Assembly (NCBI RefSeq): GCF_003024715.1
Contig: NZ_PYLO01000002.1
Location: 744,001 to 808,000, forward strand
Length of the DNA stretch: 64,000 nt
From: Clostridium fessum
Lineage (GTDB): Bacteria > Bacillota > Clostridia > Lachnospirales > Lachnospiraceae
Direction of reading: 5' to 3'
A model generated the notes under the pieces. It had not been told where the DNA came from. It saw only the letters and a program-made list of their open reading frames with translations, and made no database searches. Shown in pieces: positions 18,788 to 27,882 of the stretch (position 1 is its first letter; the number at the start of each line of letters is the position of its first letter). Both the position numbers and the translations under genes were made by a program.

Positions 18788-19981
18788 TTATTCTTGTAGC
18801 AACCAATCGGCTATATCATGGATTTCGATTCCTTCATAACTATATTTTGGATGTTTGGTTCTGGCAATAATCATTTTCGGATAAGCATCTCGGATCTGAA
18901 GCAGAGAAGAGCATTCTCTCTCAAATGTTTCCTGCCCGGAAATGTCACTGACCTGAATATAAATCTTCTCGCTGCCTCTCTGAGCAACAAAGTCGATCTC
19001 CTTTTGATAGAGCTTGCCGACATAGACATCGTATCCACGGCGAAGAAGTTCGATGCAAACGATGTTTTCATATACTCTGCCATAATCCATATTTCTGCTT
19101 CCCAGTATTGCATATCGAATACCGCTGTCACACAAATAGAACTTTTCAGAGCTTTCAAGGTATTTCTTGCCTCGGATGTCGTATCTCTTAATATCATAAA
19201 ATACAAAAGCATTGCACAAATACTTAATGTACTTGCCGACGGTTACATGATTGGTCGGAGTCTCATTTGCTGTCAGTAGCTGACTGACCTTATTAGGAGA
19301 AGTCAGGTTGCTGATATTATCCATAAGGAACTCGCTCAGACGCTGTAAAACCAAAGTGTCCGGGAGCGCATATTTCTGCACCAAATCCCTTGTAACAATC
19401 GTTTCGTAGACCTCTTTGATATAGTTTGTTCTGTCTTTTTCGGTTCTGTAAGCGTAAGAACCTGCTAAACCGCCCTTGATAGCGTAATCATCAAAGAGCT
19501 TATCTTTATCACTAACATCATCATAATACTGACAATATTCTTGGAAGCTGAAAGGAAACACATGAATTTCAATATAGCGTCCGGTAAACAGAGTTGCCAG
19601 ATCCGCACTCAACAGGAAAGCATTGGAGCCGGTTACATAGATGTCGTATTTTCCCTTAGAGTACAGGCTGTTGATTGCCAACTCAAACTTGGGACACATC
19701 TGAACCTCGTCTACAAACAGGTAGTTCGTTTTACCTTCCTGATAATGTTCTTCCACATAGGCGTGTAAGGCATGGTATTCCTTGATTTCTTCATACGCCA
19801 AATCCATGAAGTCAATGAAGATAATATTGATGTTTTCAAAATGGCTTTTCAGATACTCAATATACGCCTGCATCAGCTTGGACTTACCGGATCGACGAAT
19901 GCCCGTGATGATCTTGATGTCAGGAGTGTCATTCAGTTCAATGATTCTATTGAGATATTTTGCTCTCGTAATTGTTTTCAT
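18788..19981 (-). CDS. AAA-family ATPase with DUF4143 domain
   Basis: The protein has 397 residues. The N-terminal half is an AAA_14 ATPase with Walker A GIRRSGKS and Walker B LFVDEVQ, plus the sensor-like VTGSNAFLL. The C-terminal part is DUF4143, with a restriction-like fold and the typical LRRGYDVYVGK...EIDFV segment. These ATPases are common, often in genomic islands; their function is not established. The start at 19981 is preferred (GGGTGA upstream). The gene is clearly A+T-richer than hcp to its left, which suggests horizontal acquisition. It marks the left border of the mobile region. Confidence 0.85.
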   Translation of the reverse strand: MKTITRAKYLNRIIELNDTPDIKIITGIRRSGKSKLMQAYIEYLKSHFENINIIFIDFMDLAYEEIKEYHALHAYVEEHYQEGKTNYLFVDEVQMCPKFELAINSLYSKGKYDIYVTGSNAFLLSADLATLFTGRYIEIHVFPFSFQEYCQYYDDVSDKDKLFDDYAIKGGLAGSYAYRTEKDRTNYIKEVYETIVTRDLVQKYALPDTLVLQRLSEFLMDNISNLTSPNKVSQLLTANETPTNHVTVGKYIKYLCNAFVFYDIKRYDIRGKKYLESSEKFYLCDSGIRYAILGSRNMDYGRVYENIVCIELLRRGYDVYVGKLYQKEIDFVAQRGSEKIYIQVSDISGQETFERECSSLLQIRDAYPKMIIARTKHPKYSYEGIEIHDIADWLLQE

Positions 19982-20168
19982 ATCGTCACCCGCTTTCAAA
20001 AATTGAAATTTTTTCATTTCTCGAAACCGCTTCACTGTACTTATTATACTGTCTGCTAATAGTATATGCAAGATGTCGCTTTCAAAAACATAAAATTTTT
20101 TATTTTTTGAAAGTGGAAATTATGTAAAGGCAACCCGAAGGCTGCCCTAGGCATCAAGCCTATCCTGT

Positions 20169-20345
20169 TTACACAGGTTCATTATCATCTTCATCGACAG
20201 AGCTATCTGCATCATCGTTCTCAAACTCCGGATCGTACCCATAGTCCTCGTCATCGTCCACATAATCAGCATCCGGATCAGGCTTTGCCGCTTCCTGTTC
20301 CTTCTTCTTTTCCTGGACTTTTTTAAATACGAAGAATACCTTTGT
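20169..20345 (-). pseudogene. C-terminal remnant of a DUF4366-type ICE membrane protein
   Basis: The frame encodes an acidic tail (DADYVDDDEDYGYDPEF and on) preceded by a Lys-rich stretch and the end of a hydrophobic segment. This matches the C-terminal composition of DUF4366 / CD1107-type proteins encoded by clostridial conjugative transposons. The rest of the gene is absent. Identification is by composition and context, so it is moderate. Confidence 0.5.
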
Positions 20346-20373
20346 GTTAAAATGAAGGAAGATAGGCAGGTAT

Positions 20374-20410
20374 AAAAAAAGATCTGTCACCCTTAGGATT
20401 CTTCCCAAAG
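20374..20410 (-). terminator. Terminator in the integrase scar
   Basis: On the minus strand GATCTGT pairs with ACAGATC and is followed by seven T. The T-tail and the bases beyond it match the equivalent place at 36076-36095 in the intact ICE. Confidence 0.7.
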
Positions 20411-20432
20411 CCAACAGATCTTAAATTTTCCC

Positions 20433-20489
20433 TTACATCTTCATACTCTTCGCCAGACTCGTCAGCAAAGCTGCCATTTCCGGATTAAC
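20433..20489 (-). pseudogene. C-terminal remnant of an ICE tyrosine integrase
   Basis: The last 18 codons of a reading frame, NPEMAALLTSLAKSMKM, closely match the C-terminus of the intact integrase at 32397-33770 (NPEMAALLKSLAKTL). Nothing upstream of this point is integrase-like. It is the trace of a second, related element. Confidence 0.75.
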
Positions 20490-20510
20490 CCTTTTTCTTT
20501 CCATCCCACG

Positions 20511-21572
20511 TTATTCTGCATCTACGGTTACCACGTTTCCTTTTTTTGACATAAGCCAATAAAACACAGCACAAAATATTAATGCAAATACAACGCCAAA
20601 AACATTCTGAATCACTCTAAGACCAACTGCTCCTTTTAGTCCATAACTCTCTGTAGCAATGGCCAAAGCACCAAATGTGTTAAATACTGCCTGCCAGCCA
20701 TATTTTGCAGAAAGTCCTACACCAATTCCGCCAAGGATTCCTATGTATGTATAGATGGATGACGGAAGCAGAAAATATAGTACTGTAAAGCATATTACAC
20801 CTGCAATATTTCCGACAATCCTTTTGCGGACTCTGTAGTGCATATCTTCCATAAACGGCAAAATCGCGGACATGGCCGCAATTCCAGCCCACATTGCCCG
20901 TGGCATATTACAAAGTTCTGCAATGCAAAGGACAATCGGTACGCATAAAATCTGACATATCTGCCATTTTGTTCTGGAAGAAGTGATATCAAATTCTTGT
21001 ATCAGATCTTTCAGATTTCTTTTATAAGTTCTGTTTTTATGATTTCGATAAAATACGAAGCAGGTAAGTGCTGCACCTAAAGCCATTCCGACTAATCGCA
21101 TCTGATAGCTTTTTCCCGTAACATCATAACCATATAGCAGCAGATACCCAAGAACCAATGTAGATTGATTAAACATGAATGGGTTATGACATCCGAACAG
21201 AATCAGTACTGCCAGTGCAGCAATGTTTAACAGCATTCCAAGTACCGGTGAAAGCTGGTTTGCTAAATGCGGACATACAGTCATAATTACAAAGAACAAA
21301 GCCAAAAGCATCGTAGATTGTCCGGTGTGGATCCCCAGATCCGCATTCCGAAATACCATAAGGCATAATAAAACTACTACACCCACAATACTATTCTCAT
21401 TTCCAAATAAGATACTGAAAATAGTAACAAATAAAAAACAAAATGCCATTGTAACAGCTATCTTTACCAAATATACCAGCATATGATATGATTTTTCTTT
21501 CACTGTTTCACTCTTTTTCAACAAGTTTTTAGAACCTGCCTGATTTAACTGCAATTCCTGATAAAATGTCAT
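20511..21572 (-). CDS. FUSC-family membrane permease
   Basis: The 353-residue protein has two blocks of hydrophobic helices separated by a cytoplasmic stretch with many Lys/Arg. This is the layout of the FUSC / aromatic acid exporter (DUF939-like) family, whose studied members export aromatic acids or similar amphipathic compounds. No substrate can be inferred. It is the last gene of an operon with the two-component system and phospholipase D gene, only 32 bases after the kinase stop. The system may sense and respond to membrane-active compounds. Confidence 0.75.
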   Translation of the reverse strand: MTFYQELQLNQAGSKNLLKKSETVKEKSYHMLVYLVKIAVTMAFCFLFVTIFSILFGNENSIVGVVVLLCLMVFRNADLGIHTGQSTMLLALFFVIMTVCPHLANQLSPVLGMLLNIAALAVLILFGCHNPFMFNQSTLVLGYLLLYGYDVTGKSYQMRLVGMALGAALTCFVFYRNHKNRTYKRNLKDLIQEFDITSSRTKWQICQILCVPIVLCIAELCNMPRAMWAGIAAMSAILPFMEDMHYRVRKRIVGNIAGVICFTVLYFLLPSSIYTYIGILGGIGVGLSAKYGWQAVFNTFGALAIATESYGLKGAVGLRVIQNVFGVVFALIFCAVFYWLMSKKGNVVTVDAE

Positions 21573-21604
21573 GTAATTCCTCCTCTATCTGTTTTTCTTA
21601 AACT

Positions 21605-22648
21605 TTATATGGCCTCATCTTTCTGTATTGGAAGCTCTACAACAAATCTGCATCCACCATATTCCCGGTTTTCTGCCTTGATCGTCCCGCCAGCACTATC
21701 TACGATCCGTTTCACAAGTGCAAGGCCGAGACCATTTCCTTCTGCTTTGTGAGAACCGTCTGCCTGATAGAACTTGTCAAATATTCTGGATTTTACATCA
21801 TCTTCTATTCCCGGTCCTTCATCTTCCAGAATGAACTTAACAGAATCCTGTTCTTGTTTCAGAAACATCGTAATTGTCCCCTTTGAAGGGCTGAACTTAA
21901 TCGCATTATCCAAAAGATTTATCCAGATATGCATAAAAAGTCCTTCATTCCCAGTATATTTAACTTCCTCCAATTCTACCTGAAAACCAATTTCTTTTTC
22001 TGTCCATTTTGTTTCCAATGAAAGAAATGCCTGGCGGATCTGTTCATCCAGACGATATTCTGTTTTTTTCATTGGTATATTCTGATTCTCTAACTTGGAT
22101 AACAGCAAAATATTACCAACCAATTCAGAAAGTCTTTGGGTGTTAAATAAGATTTTTTCTACATATTCCTCTTGATCCGGAGACAGTTCTTCTCCCTGAA
22201 GCAGCATTGTATATCCTTCAATGGCATTGATCGGGGTCTTAAACTCATGAGAAACATTGGAGACAAAATCCATCTGTAGTACTTCTGTTGCACGAAGCTC
22301 TTTTGTCATCACATTAAAACTCTGGTAAGATTCTCCAACTTCTGCGATACGGCTGTTCGTTTCCAAGTGCTGTTCAAAATCTCCCTGCGAAACTTCCTTC
22401 ATTGCTTTACTGAGTCTGGTAATTGGTTCCAGCAACCTTGCATTGATAAAGGAAGTAATCAGCCCTGCAATCAATGTATTAAAAATCAAAAGCCAGCCAA
22501 GCACAGGTATGCTACCAGGCAGATTAAAAAAATGATTCAAAAAAGCAAATAATAACGCAGATATGACTGTTGAAAATACAAGTGCCAGCCAGATTGCACC
22601 AGTCAGACAGGATCGGATCCGCAATCCTTTTTCTTTCTTTTGTTCCAT
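21605..22648 (-). CDS. Sensor histidine kinase
   Basis: The 347-residue membrane kinase has two N-terminal helices around a very short extracytoplasmic loop, then a HAMP domain. Next come the HisKA dimerisation domain with the phosphoacceptor H-box SNVSHEFKTPINAIEG and the HATPase domain (N-box NLLDNAIKFSP, G1 EDEGPGI, G2 GNGLGLALVK). The tiny loop is typical of intramembrane-sensing kinases that detect envelope stress or antimicrobial peptides, which is an inference. Its start codon overlaps the regulator stop (TAATG), so translation is coupled. Confidence 0.93.
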   Translation of the reverse strand: MEQKKEKGLRIRSCLTGAIWLALVFSTVISALLFAFLNHFFNLPGSIPVLGWLLIFNTLIAGLITSFINARLLEPITRLSKAMKEVSQGDFEQHLETNSRIAEVGESYQSFNVMTKELRATEVLQMDFVSNVSHEFKTPINAIEGYTMLLQGEELSPDQEEYVEKILFNTQRLSELVGNILLLSKLENQNIPMKKTEYRLDEQIRQAFLSLETKWTEKEIGFQVELEEVKYTGNEGLFMHIWINLLDNAIKFSPSKGTITMFLKQEQDSVKFILEDEGPGIEDDVKSRIFDKFYQADGSHKAEGNGLGLALVKRIVDSAGGTIKAENREYGGCRFVVELPIQKDEAI

Positions 22649-23319
22649 TATTTTTTCACCACCTTGTATCCAATTCCACGCATTGTTACGATTTCAAAAT
22701 CCGGGTTATCTTTCAAACGCTCCCTGATTCTTCCTATATGTACCTCTATCGTATGTGGGTCTGCCTCCGTCTCGTATCCCCATACTTCATCCATCAACTG
22801 TTGTTTTGTAAATGTTCTGCCTGGTGAAGCTGCAAGCTTATATAAAAGCAGGAATTCTTTTTTAGGCAAAACAAGACTTTCCTTATCAGTTGTAACCGTC
22901 ATTGCATCATAATCAAACTCTGTTGAACCGATCACAATTTTGTGTTCATTCAGTATCTGTGCACGGCGAAGCAGTGCTCCGACTCTTAAAACCATTTCAT
23001 TCACATTTACCGGTTTTACCATATAATCGTCACTTCCCGAAAGAAATCCCTGGCGCATATCATCAAAGGAACCTTTCGCAGTGATCATAAGTACCGGTAT
23101 CTGATATCCTGCTGAACGGAGTTTCGACACCAGTTCATAACCATCCATAACCGGCATCATAATATCGGAAATGATCAGATCAATATACTCTTTATCCAAT
23201 ATTTCTAATGCCAGTGCTCCATCCGATGCACTTTTGACCTGATATCCATTCTTCTCAAGCACTTTTTGGAATAGCTGGCTTAATTCTTTATCATCTTCTA
23301 CAATTAATATTTGAAACAC
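22648..23319 (-). CDS. OmpR-family response regulator
   Basis: The 223-residue regulator has a receiver domain (acidic pocket EDD at residues 8-10, phosphoacceptor Asp52 in SDIMMPVMDG, Lys in MITAKG). A winged-helix DNA-binding domain ends with the typical VHIGRIRERLKDNP and GIGYKV. It overlaps the kinase gene by one base. Together they form a two-component system that probably controls this operon. The phospholipase D gene lies 18 bases upstream on the same strand. Confidence 0.95.
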   Translation of the reverse strand: MFQILIVEDDKELSQLFQKVLEKNGYQVKSASDGALALEILDKEYIDLIISDIMMPVMDGYELVSKLRSAGYQIPVLMITAKGSFDDMRQGFLSGSDDYMVKPVNVNEMVLRVGALLRRAQILNEHKIVIGSTEFDYDAMTVTTDKESLVLPKKEFLLLYKLAASPGRTFTKQQLMDEVWGYETEADPHTIEVHIGRIRERLKDNPDFEIVTMRGIGYKVVKK

Positions 23320-23337
23320 GATCTTCTTCCTCCTTTA

Positions 23338-24771
23338 TCAGAACAGATATCTTGCCCATCCAAGCAGATGCTGTACCAAAAGTACGTTTCTCTGACGCTT
23401 CTTTGTCAATTCAATTGGCTCTACATGATACGGATCACGATAGGTTCCATCTTCCAATACCTGTCGGGACACTCTTTCATATTCCATCATGCCTTCTTCC
23501 AACTGTTTATTAATCTCTTTGCTACGTATTACAAGCATCAGTTCCGTATCCAGATACGTGCTTCTCATATCCATGTTAAAGGAACCGATTACGGATAGAT
23601 CATCATCGATCAGGATGTTTTTTCCGTGGTAAGAATAGCCGCCTTCATACTCCCAGATATCAATTCCTGTATTTAAAATTCTGTTTCTGTTTCTCGCATA
23701 ATCAGCAGAACCAAACGGATTTCCATTGTTGGCAACCGAATTGGTCATGATAGAAAAGTCCGGAACTCTCTCCGCAATCTCTTTCCATGTATTATACATC
23801 ATATCATTGCAGATAATATATGGTGTATGAATTTTCACGCGCTCTTTTGCATTTTTCATTAGTTCTCCCAGTTGATACCAGACTACTGGTTCCTTGGGAC
23901 CTGTGTGGATAGGATTTGACACTAATGCAATCTTTTCTGTCTCAAAAGTTTCGTCCGTGTAATCGGTATCGCAGATTCTTTCCTTATTCTCTTCAAAATA
24001 TTTCTGATAGCCGTTCTGCAGCTCTAAAACTGCGTTCTTTACAGATTTTCTATTTGCCAGTTTTTTATTGTCATGAAAATAACCACTGTCTTCCTGATTC
24101 CATATGGTTTCAAAATACTCTGACAACTGGTTAACTGAATTTTCTTTCTCAGGTTCATCGCAAACCACTAACACGTCTCTGTCATAGTTCTTATTTCCCG
24201 GAAAATCACCCAGGAAATAATTGTATGTATTTCTTCCCCCAAGAATATATGTCTTACCATCTGCAATCAAATATTTATCATGCATTCTCCCCATCATCTT
24301 CCATGGTTTCAACGGATTGGCCTTATTATACAGTTTAATTTCAACATTCTCATGGGAAGATAATCCATAGAAATACGGATTGCCTTCCATATCAACCCAG
24401 CTCTCCATTCCATCTACTAACAGACGAACATGCACACCTCTGTCTGCCGCATCATGCAGTGCTCCTAAGATCAATTTTCCACTTTCATCGGATTGAAATG
24501 CAAAAGTAGAAAGAATAATGTCTTCTTTTGCATTTCGGATCAAACGCACTCTTTGTAAAAGTGCTTCTGGATTCTTTTCTATGATTACTGCCCGTTCCAT
24601 ATTCTCGCTGCGTTCGTTCCACGAATCATTTTGTGTTTCTTTTTTGATGGTATTAGACACTTCCGGCTGCTTTTTATATGCAATACAGATTCCAAATAAT
24701 TCATAAAAAAACACACATAAAAAAATTGACAGTATAACAAGAAGGATTTTACATATTTTATGCTTTTTCAT
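23338..24771 (-). CDS. Phospholipase D / cardiolipin synthase-like protein
   Basis: The 477-residue protein has an N-terminal membrane helix and two HKD catalytic motifs, HDKYLIADGKTYILGGRN and HGKNILIDDDLSVIGSFN. These define the phospholipase D superfamily, which transfers phosphatidyl groups (cardiolipin synthesis) or cleaves phospholipid or nucleic acid phosphodiesters. The anchor suggests that it acts at the membrane. It is longer at the N-terminus than plain nucleases and lacks the twin-helix start of classical Cls. First gene of the operon PLD, regulator, kinase, FUSC. A role in lipid remodelling under envelope stress is inferred from context. Confidence 0.85.
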   Translation of the reverse strand: MKKHKICKILLVILSIFLCVFFYELFGICIAYKKQPEVSNTIKKETQNDSWNERSENMERAVIIEKNPEALLQRVRLIRNAKEDIILSTFAFQSDESGKLILGALHDAADRGVHVRLLVDGMESWVDMEGNPYFYGLSSHENVEIKLYNKANPLKPWKMMGRMHDKYLIADGKTYILGGRNTYNYFLGDFPGNKNYDRDVLVVCDEPEKENSVNQLSEYFETIWNQEDSGYFHDNKKLANRKSVKNAVLELQNGYQKYFEENKERICDTDYTDETFETEKIALVSNPIHTGPKEPVVWYQLGELMKNAKERVKIHTPYIICNDMMYNTWKEIAERVPDFSIMTNSVANNGNPFGSADYARNRNRILNTGIDIWEYEGGYSYHGKNILIDDDLSVIGSFNMDMRSTYLDTELMLVIRSKEINKQLEEGMMEYERVSRQVLEDGTYRDPYHVEPIELTKKRQRNVLLVQHLLGWARYLF

Positions 24772-24845
24772 TGTACAGCACCTGATTCCTTTTTATTTCA
24801 TACTTATACAATACAAAGTCAATCTCAATTTAACCTCAACAAAAT

Positions 24846-25160
24846 TTATTTTTCATAAAAAAATATGACCGGCTTCTTTTTAAAGAAAGCCAGATAATTG
24901 AGTTCATCCAGACTTTCGTATTCTCCCAGCATTTCATACAGCCCATCGACATAACAGTCATAATCACTTATGAACCATTCTTCATAAGGATTACCAAAGT
25001 CATCTTTTGAACCGATTCCAATTCGTTCAAATACTTTTTTCAGATCTTCTGATGTGGTAGGAAACTTTACCCATTCGCCTACCAACTCCCCTTCGTTATA
25101 TTTTCCGAGATTCGTGATGTAAGCTTCAAATGGGCAATCGTGGCCATATTCATATGCCAT
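24846..25160 (-). pseudogene. ardA: ArdA antirestriction protein, C-terminally truncated
   Basis: The first 90 or so residues match ArdA, the acidic DNA-mimic that protects incoming conjugative DNA from type I restriction (AYITNLGKYNEGELVGEWVKFPT and the acidic run that follows). ArdA proteins are about 165 residues; here the frame ends after 104 with an unrelated FFKKKPVIFFYEK tail. The start is intact with CAGGAGG upstream. The truncation point marks the junction between an old ICE and the two-component operon. Confidence 0.75.
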
Positions 25161-25440
25161 GCTATTTCCTCCTGTTTCATTTTTCAGGTCATCACCCGGT
25201 TTTCGGCATCAAAAAAAGCGCCATACTCATCACCATTCCGGCAATGAGCAGACGCTTTATATTTTGTCCGTATTCTTTTGCAAAAGAGAAACAAATGAAA
25301 TGTAAGTTTATAGCTCATGTCTCATTTGTCTATGATAATATTAGCACAGGTCAATTCTGAAAAAAAGAGGTAGAATGGTAGCAAAAGGATAGCAATTGGT
25401 AACAACATGGGAGTAATACGGAAACATGCTGCACATTCCC
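25161..25440 (-). other. ICE remnant with signal-peptide-like fragment
   Basis: At about 25198-25270 the minus strand encodes a short hydrophobic segment (KRLLIAGMVMSMALFLMP) followed by a stop. It resembles the signal peptide of small ICE-encoded secreted proteins, just upstream of ardA. The rest of the region holds nothing recognisable. Confidence 0.3.
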
Positions 25441-25653
25441 CTATCCTCTATCCGCAGACTCTACACATATAACCATAATCTGTTCATCTTGATCTTCTAT
25501 CTCATCATTATGATGTTCTATAAATTCATCAAGTTTGTGTATAAATTTCAGATGTTGAACTTTCTGTGTAAATAACTTCTTATAATTAATAGATTCCATA
25601 TACTGCTCTTCATCAGTAAAGTGTTTTACTGTATAATCACGAAGATTTTCCAA
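25441..25653 (-). pseudogene. Bacteriohemerythrin fragment
   Basis: The stretch LRDYTVKHFTDEEQYMES...HLKFIHKLDEFIEHHNDE has the His and Glu ligands of the middle and third helices of hemerythrin-like proteins, which bind O2 at a di-iron site. The first helix and the last ligand-bearing helix are missing, and the frame runs into unrelated residues. Intact proteins are about 130 residues. It is a broken member of the oxidative-stress cluster. Confidence 0.7.
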
Positions 25654-25733
25654 TATTATGTCAATTCTATCATATTTATTCCAATATAATATTCTGGTTT
25701 CATTTCATACATCCATTAGTCCTGCTTTCATTT

Positions 25734-25892
25734 TTATTCAGCCTTTGAAAACTGGTCTTTGCCTACAAAACATAACGGACATTCAAAATCTTCCGGAATA
25801 TCCTCCCACTTTGTACCAGGTGCAATACCACCTTCTGGATATCCCTTCTCCTCATCGTATTCCCATCCGCAAACATCACATACATATTTCAT
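25734..25892 (-). CDS. Rubredoxin
   Basis: A 52-residue one-iron electron carrier. Two Cys pairs, CDVCGW (residues 5 and 8) and CPLCF (38 and 41), form the Fe(SCys)4 site. The [12 protein letters not shown] segment between them is diagnostic. It donates electrons to superoxide reductase and rubrerythrin in anaerobes. AGGAGG precedes the ATG. It lies 90 bases downstream of the desulfoferrodoxin gene on the same strand. Confidence 0.95.
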   Translation of the reverse strand: MKYVCDVCGWEYDEEKGYPEGGIAPGTKWEDIPEDFECPLCFVGKDQFSKAE

Positions 25893-25982
25893 TTGTTGTT
25901 CCTCCTTGTAAATACATTAATACACAGCCTATATTACGGTTATATTTGTGTTGTTCTTAAATCTTAATATGTATAAATGCTT

Positions 25983-26357
25983 TTAGCATTTCCATAATCC
26001 ATGCAGGTTACAATATGCATATACTTCTTCTACCTGTTCACCATCGCAAAGACAAAAATCTGCTATCGGCTCCTGCCCTGGATTTAACTGTTTTCTGTAT
26101 ATTCCCTGATTGGTATTTAATGTAATCCACTCAATGAAATGTTCTTCAAGCATTGGATGTTTTGTCTCTCCGACCACGACATGAACATAATTGCCTTCCA
26201 CTGTATATACAGGCACGTGCTTCTCAACAGCCGCATCTGTCACACCGGCTTTTAATTCCTGCATAGGTTCTCCGCAACAAATTACAGGAACACCTTTATC
26301 CTTTACCTTTTCAACAATGTTTCCACAATGCTTACATATATAATACTTTACTTCCAT
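25983..26357 (-). CDS. dfx: Desulfoferrodoxin (superoxide reductase)
   Basis: The 124-residue enzyme reduces superoxide to hydrogen peroxide without making O2, using electrons from rubredoxin. Residues 1-36 are the desulforedoxin domain (YICKHCGNIVEK...VICCGEPM), which binds one FeCys4. The rest is the SOR domain with His ligands in KHVPVY, ETKHPMLEEHFIEWI and the terminal C-N-L-H-G-L-W. The start at 26357 is set by AAGGAG nine bases upstream. Rubredoxin lies just downstream, so the pair is probably functional together. Confidence 0.93.
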   Translation of the reverse strand: MEVKYYICKHCGNIVEKVKDKGVPVICCGEPMQELKAGVTDAAVEKHVPVYTVEGNYVHVVVGETKHPMLEEHFIEWITLNTNQGIYRKQLNPGQEPIADFCLCDGEQVEEVYAYCNLHGLWKC

Positions 26358-26384
26358 GCTTTTATCTCCTTCCATGTGTATAAT

Positions 26385-26700
26385 TTATAGTTCAATTGTC
26401 TCTATAATCTTTTTCAAAGAATCTGCAGATTTCTTAAGCTTTAATGCTTCCTCACCACTTAAATTAATAGGTATATTAGACTCAATACCATCAACACCTA
26501 CAATAACTGGCATACTTAACGATACTCCGTCAATATCATATACGCCATGAATTATGTGCGATACCGGAAGTATTGATTTTTCATTTCTCATAATTACTTC
26601 ACAGATTCTTTTTACAGACATTGCCATTCCATAATATGTAGCGTGCTTTTTATTTATTATTTCATAAGCACTGTTCTTGACTGCTAATAATCTTATCTCC
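26385..26700 (-). pseudogene. L-lactate dehydrogenase, C-terminal third only
   Basis: The segment AVKNSAYEIINKKHATYYGMAMSVKRI onward matches the C-terminal domain of L-lactate/malate dehydrogenases, through VDGIESNIPINLSGEEALKLKKSA. The nucleotide-binding domain and active site are missing. The fragment begins within 20 bases of the stop codon of the upstream fusion gene. It was therefore created by a deletion or recombination there. Confidence 0.8.
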
Positions 26701-27882
26701 TTAATAATTCTCTTCATGTACTTCAAAATAGCTTTGTGGATGGTTACATACCGGACATACCTCAGGAGCCTTTGTTCCTACCACAATATGTCCGCAGTTA
26801 CGGCATTCCCATACCTTAACTTCGCTCTTTTCAAATACCTGTGCAGTTTCAATATTCTTAAGAAGTGCACGATATCTTTCCTCATGGTGCTTCTCAATCT
26901 CACCTACTGCCCTGAATTTTGCTGCAAGCTCAGGGAATCCTTCTTCCTCAGCTGTTTTAGCAAAGCCGTCATACATATCTGTCCACTCATAATTTTCGCC
27001 TTCTGCCGCTGCCGCCAGGTTTTCCTTTGTATCACCAATTCCTGCTAATTCCTTGAACCACATCTTTGCATGTTCTTTCTCATTATCTGCAGTCTTTAAA
27101 AACAATGCTGACATCTGCTCGTAACCTTCCTTTTTCGCTACAGAAGCAAAATAGGTATACTTATTTCTTGCCTGTGATTCCCCCGCAAATGCCTCCTGTA
27201 AATTCTTCTCTGTCTGTGTTCCTACATATTTGTTTTCTGCCATCTCTTTTACCTCCGTTTTCTTTACTACTTTTTCAAAATCTGATGCCGGGTGCTTGCA
27301 CAAAGGACATATAAAGTCATCCGGTAATTCCTCGCCTACATATTCATATCCGCAAATTCTGCAACGCCATATTGTCTGACTGTCCTCTGTTTTTCCAACC
27401 TCCTGTGGCTTAGGCTTAATGTTATTCTGATAATAATCATATGTTACTGAAGGAACATTGCTTAAAACTTCCATATCGGTTATCTCACCGATAAACATCG
27501 TATGTGAACCTAAGTCCTCTGTTTTAGTAACTGTCACAGAAATGTATGCATTTGTACCTTCTGTAATATAATAAATACCATTCGTGCCCCTGGCACACTG
27601 CTCAAATGCTTCAAACTTATTGGTATCTCTTCCTGATTGGAAGCCAAAATGTTTGAACAATTCAAATTGTGCCTTCTGACTTAAGACTGATACAGTAAAT
27701 TTTCCGGTTCTTTGAATCATATCATGCGTATAATTTGCCTTATTTACACAGATACTTAACTGGTTTGGTTCCGAAGCTGCCTGAATGGCTGTATTAATGA
27801 TGCATCCGTTATCTTTTTCTGCTTCTTTAGCGGTCAATATAAACAGTCCATAACTCAACTTATACATTGCTTTCCTATCCAT
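26701..27882 (-). CDS. Flavin reductase-rubredoxin-rubrerythrin fusion
   Basis: The 393-residue protein combines four modules. Residues 1 to about 165 are an FMN-binding flavin reductase-like domain. About 170-210 is a rubredoxin domain ([25 protein letters not shown]). About 225-345 is a rubrerythrin di-iron four-helix domain with paired E-x-x-H ligand motifs ([32 protein letters not shown]). The end is a second rubredoxin-like domain ([17 protein letters not shown]). The first two modules alone correspond to high-molecular-weight rubredoxin, an NAD(P)H-linked or flavin-linked electron donor; rubrerythrin reduces hydrogen peroxide. The fusion would therefore carry a whole electron path to peroxide in one chain. 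It overlaps perR by eight bases, so they form an operon. Functional inference is strong, though kinetics are unknown. Confidence 0.92.
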   Translation of the reverse strand: MDRKAMYKLSYGLFILTAKEAEKDNGCIINTAIQAASEPNQLSICVNKANYTHDMIQRTGKFTVSVLSQKAQFELFKHFGFQSGRDTNKFEAFEQCARGTNGIYYITEGTNAYISVTVTKTEDLGSHTMFIGEITDMEVLSNVPSVTYDYYQNNIKPKPQEVGKTEDSQTIWRCRICGYEYVGEELPDDFICPLCKHPASDFEKVVKKTEVKEMAENKYVGTQTEKNLQEAFAGESQARNKYTYFASVAKKEGYEQMSALFLKTADNEKEHAKMWFKELAGIGDTKENLAAAAEGENYEWTDMYDGFAKTAEEEGFPELAAKFRAVGEIEKHHEERYRALLKNIETAQVFEKSEVKVWECRNCGHIVVGTKAPEVCPVCNHPQSYFEVHEENY

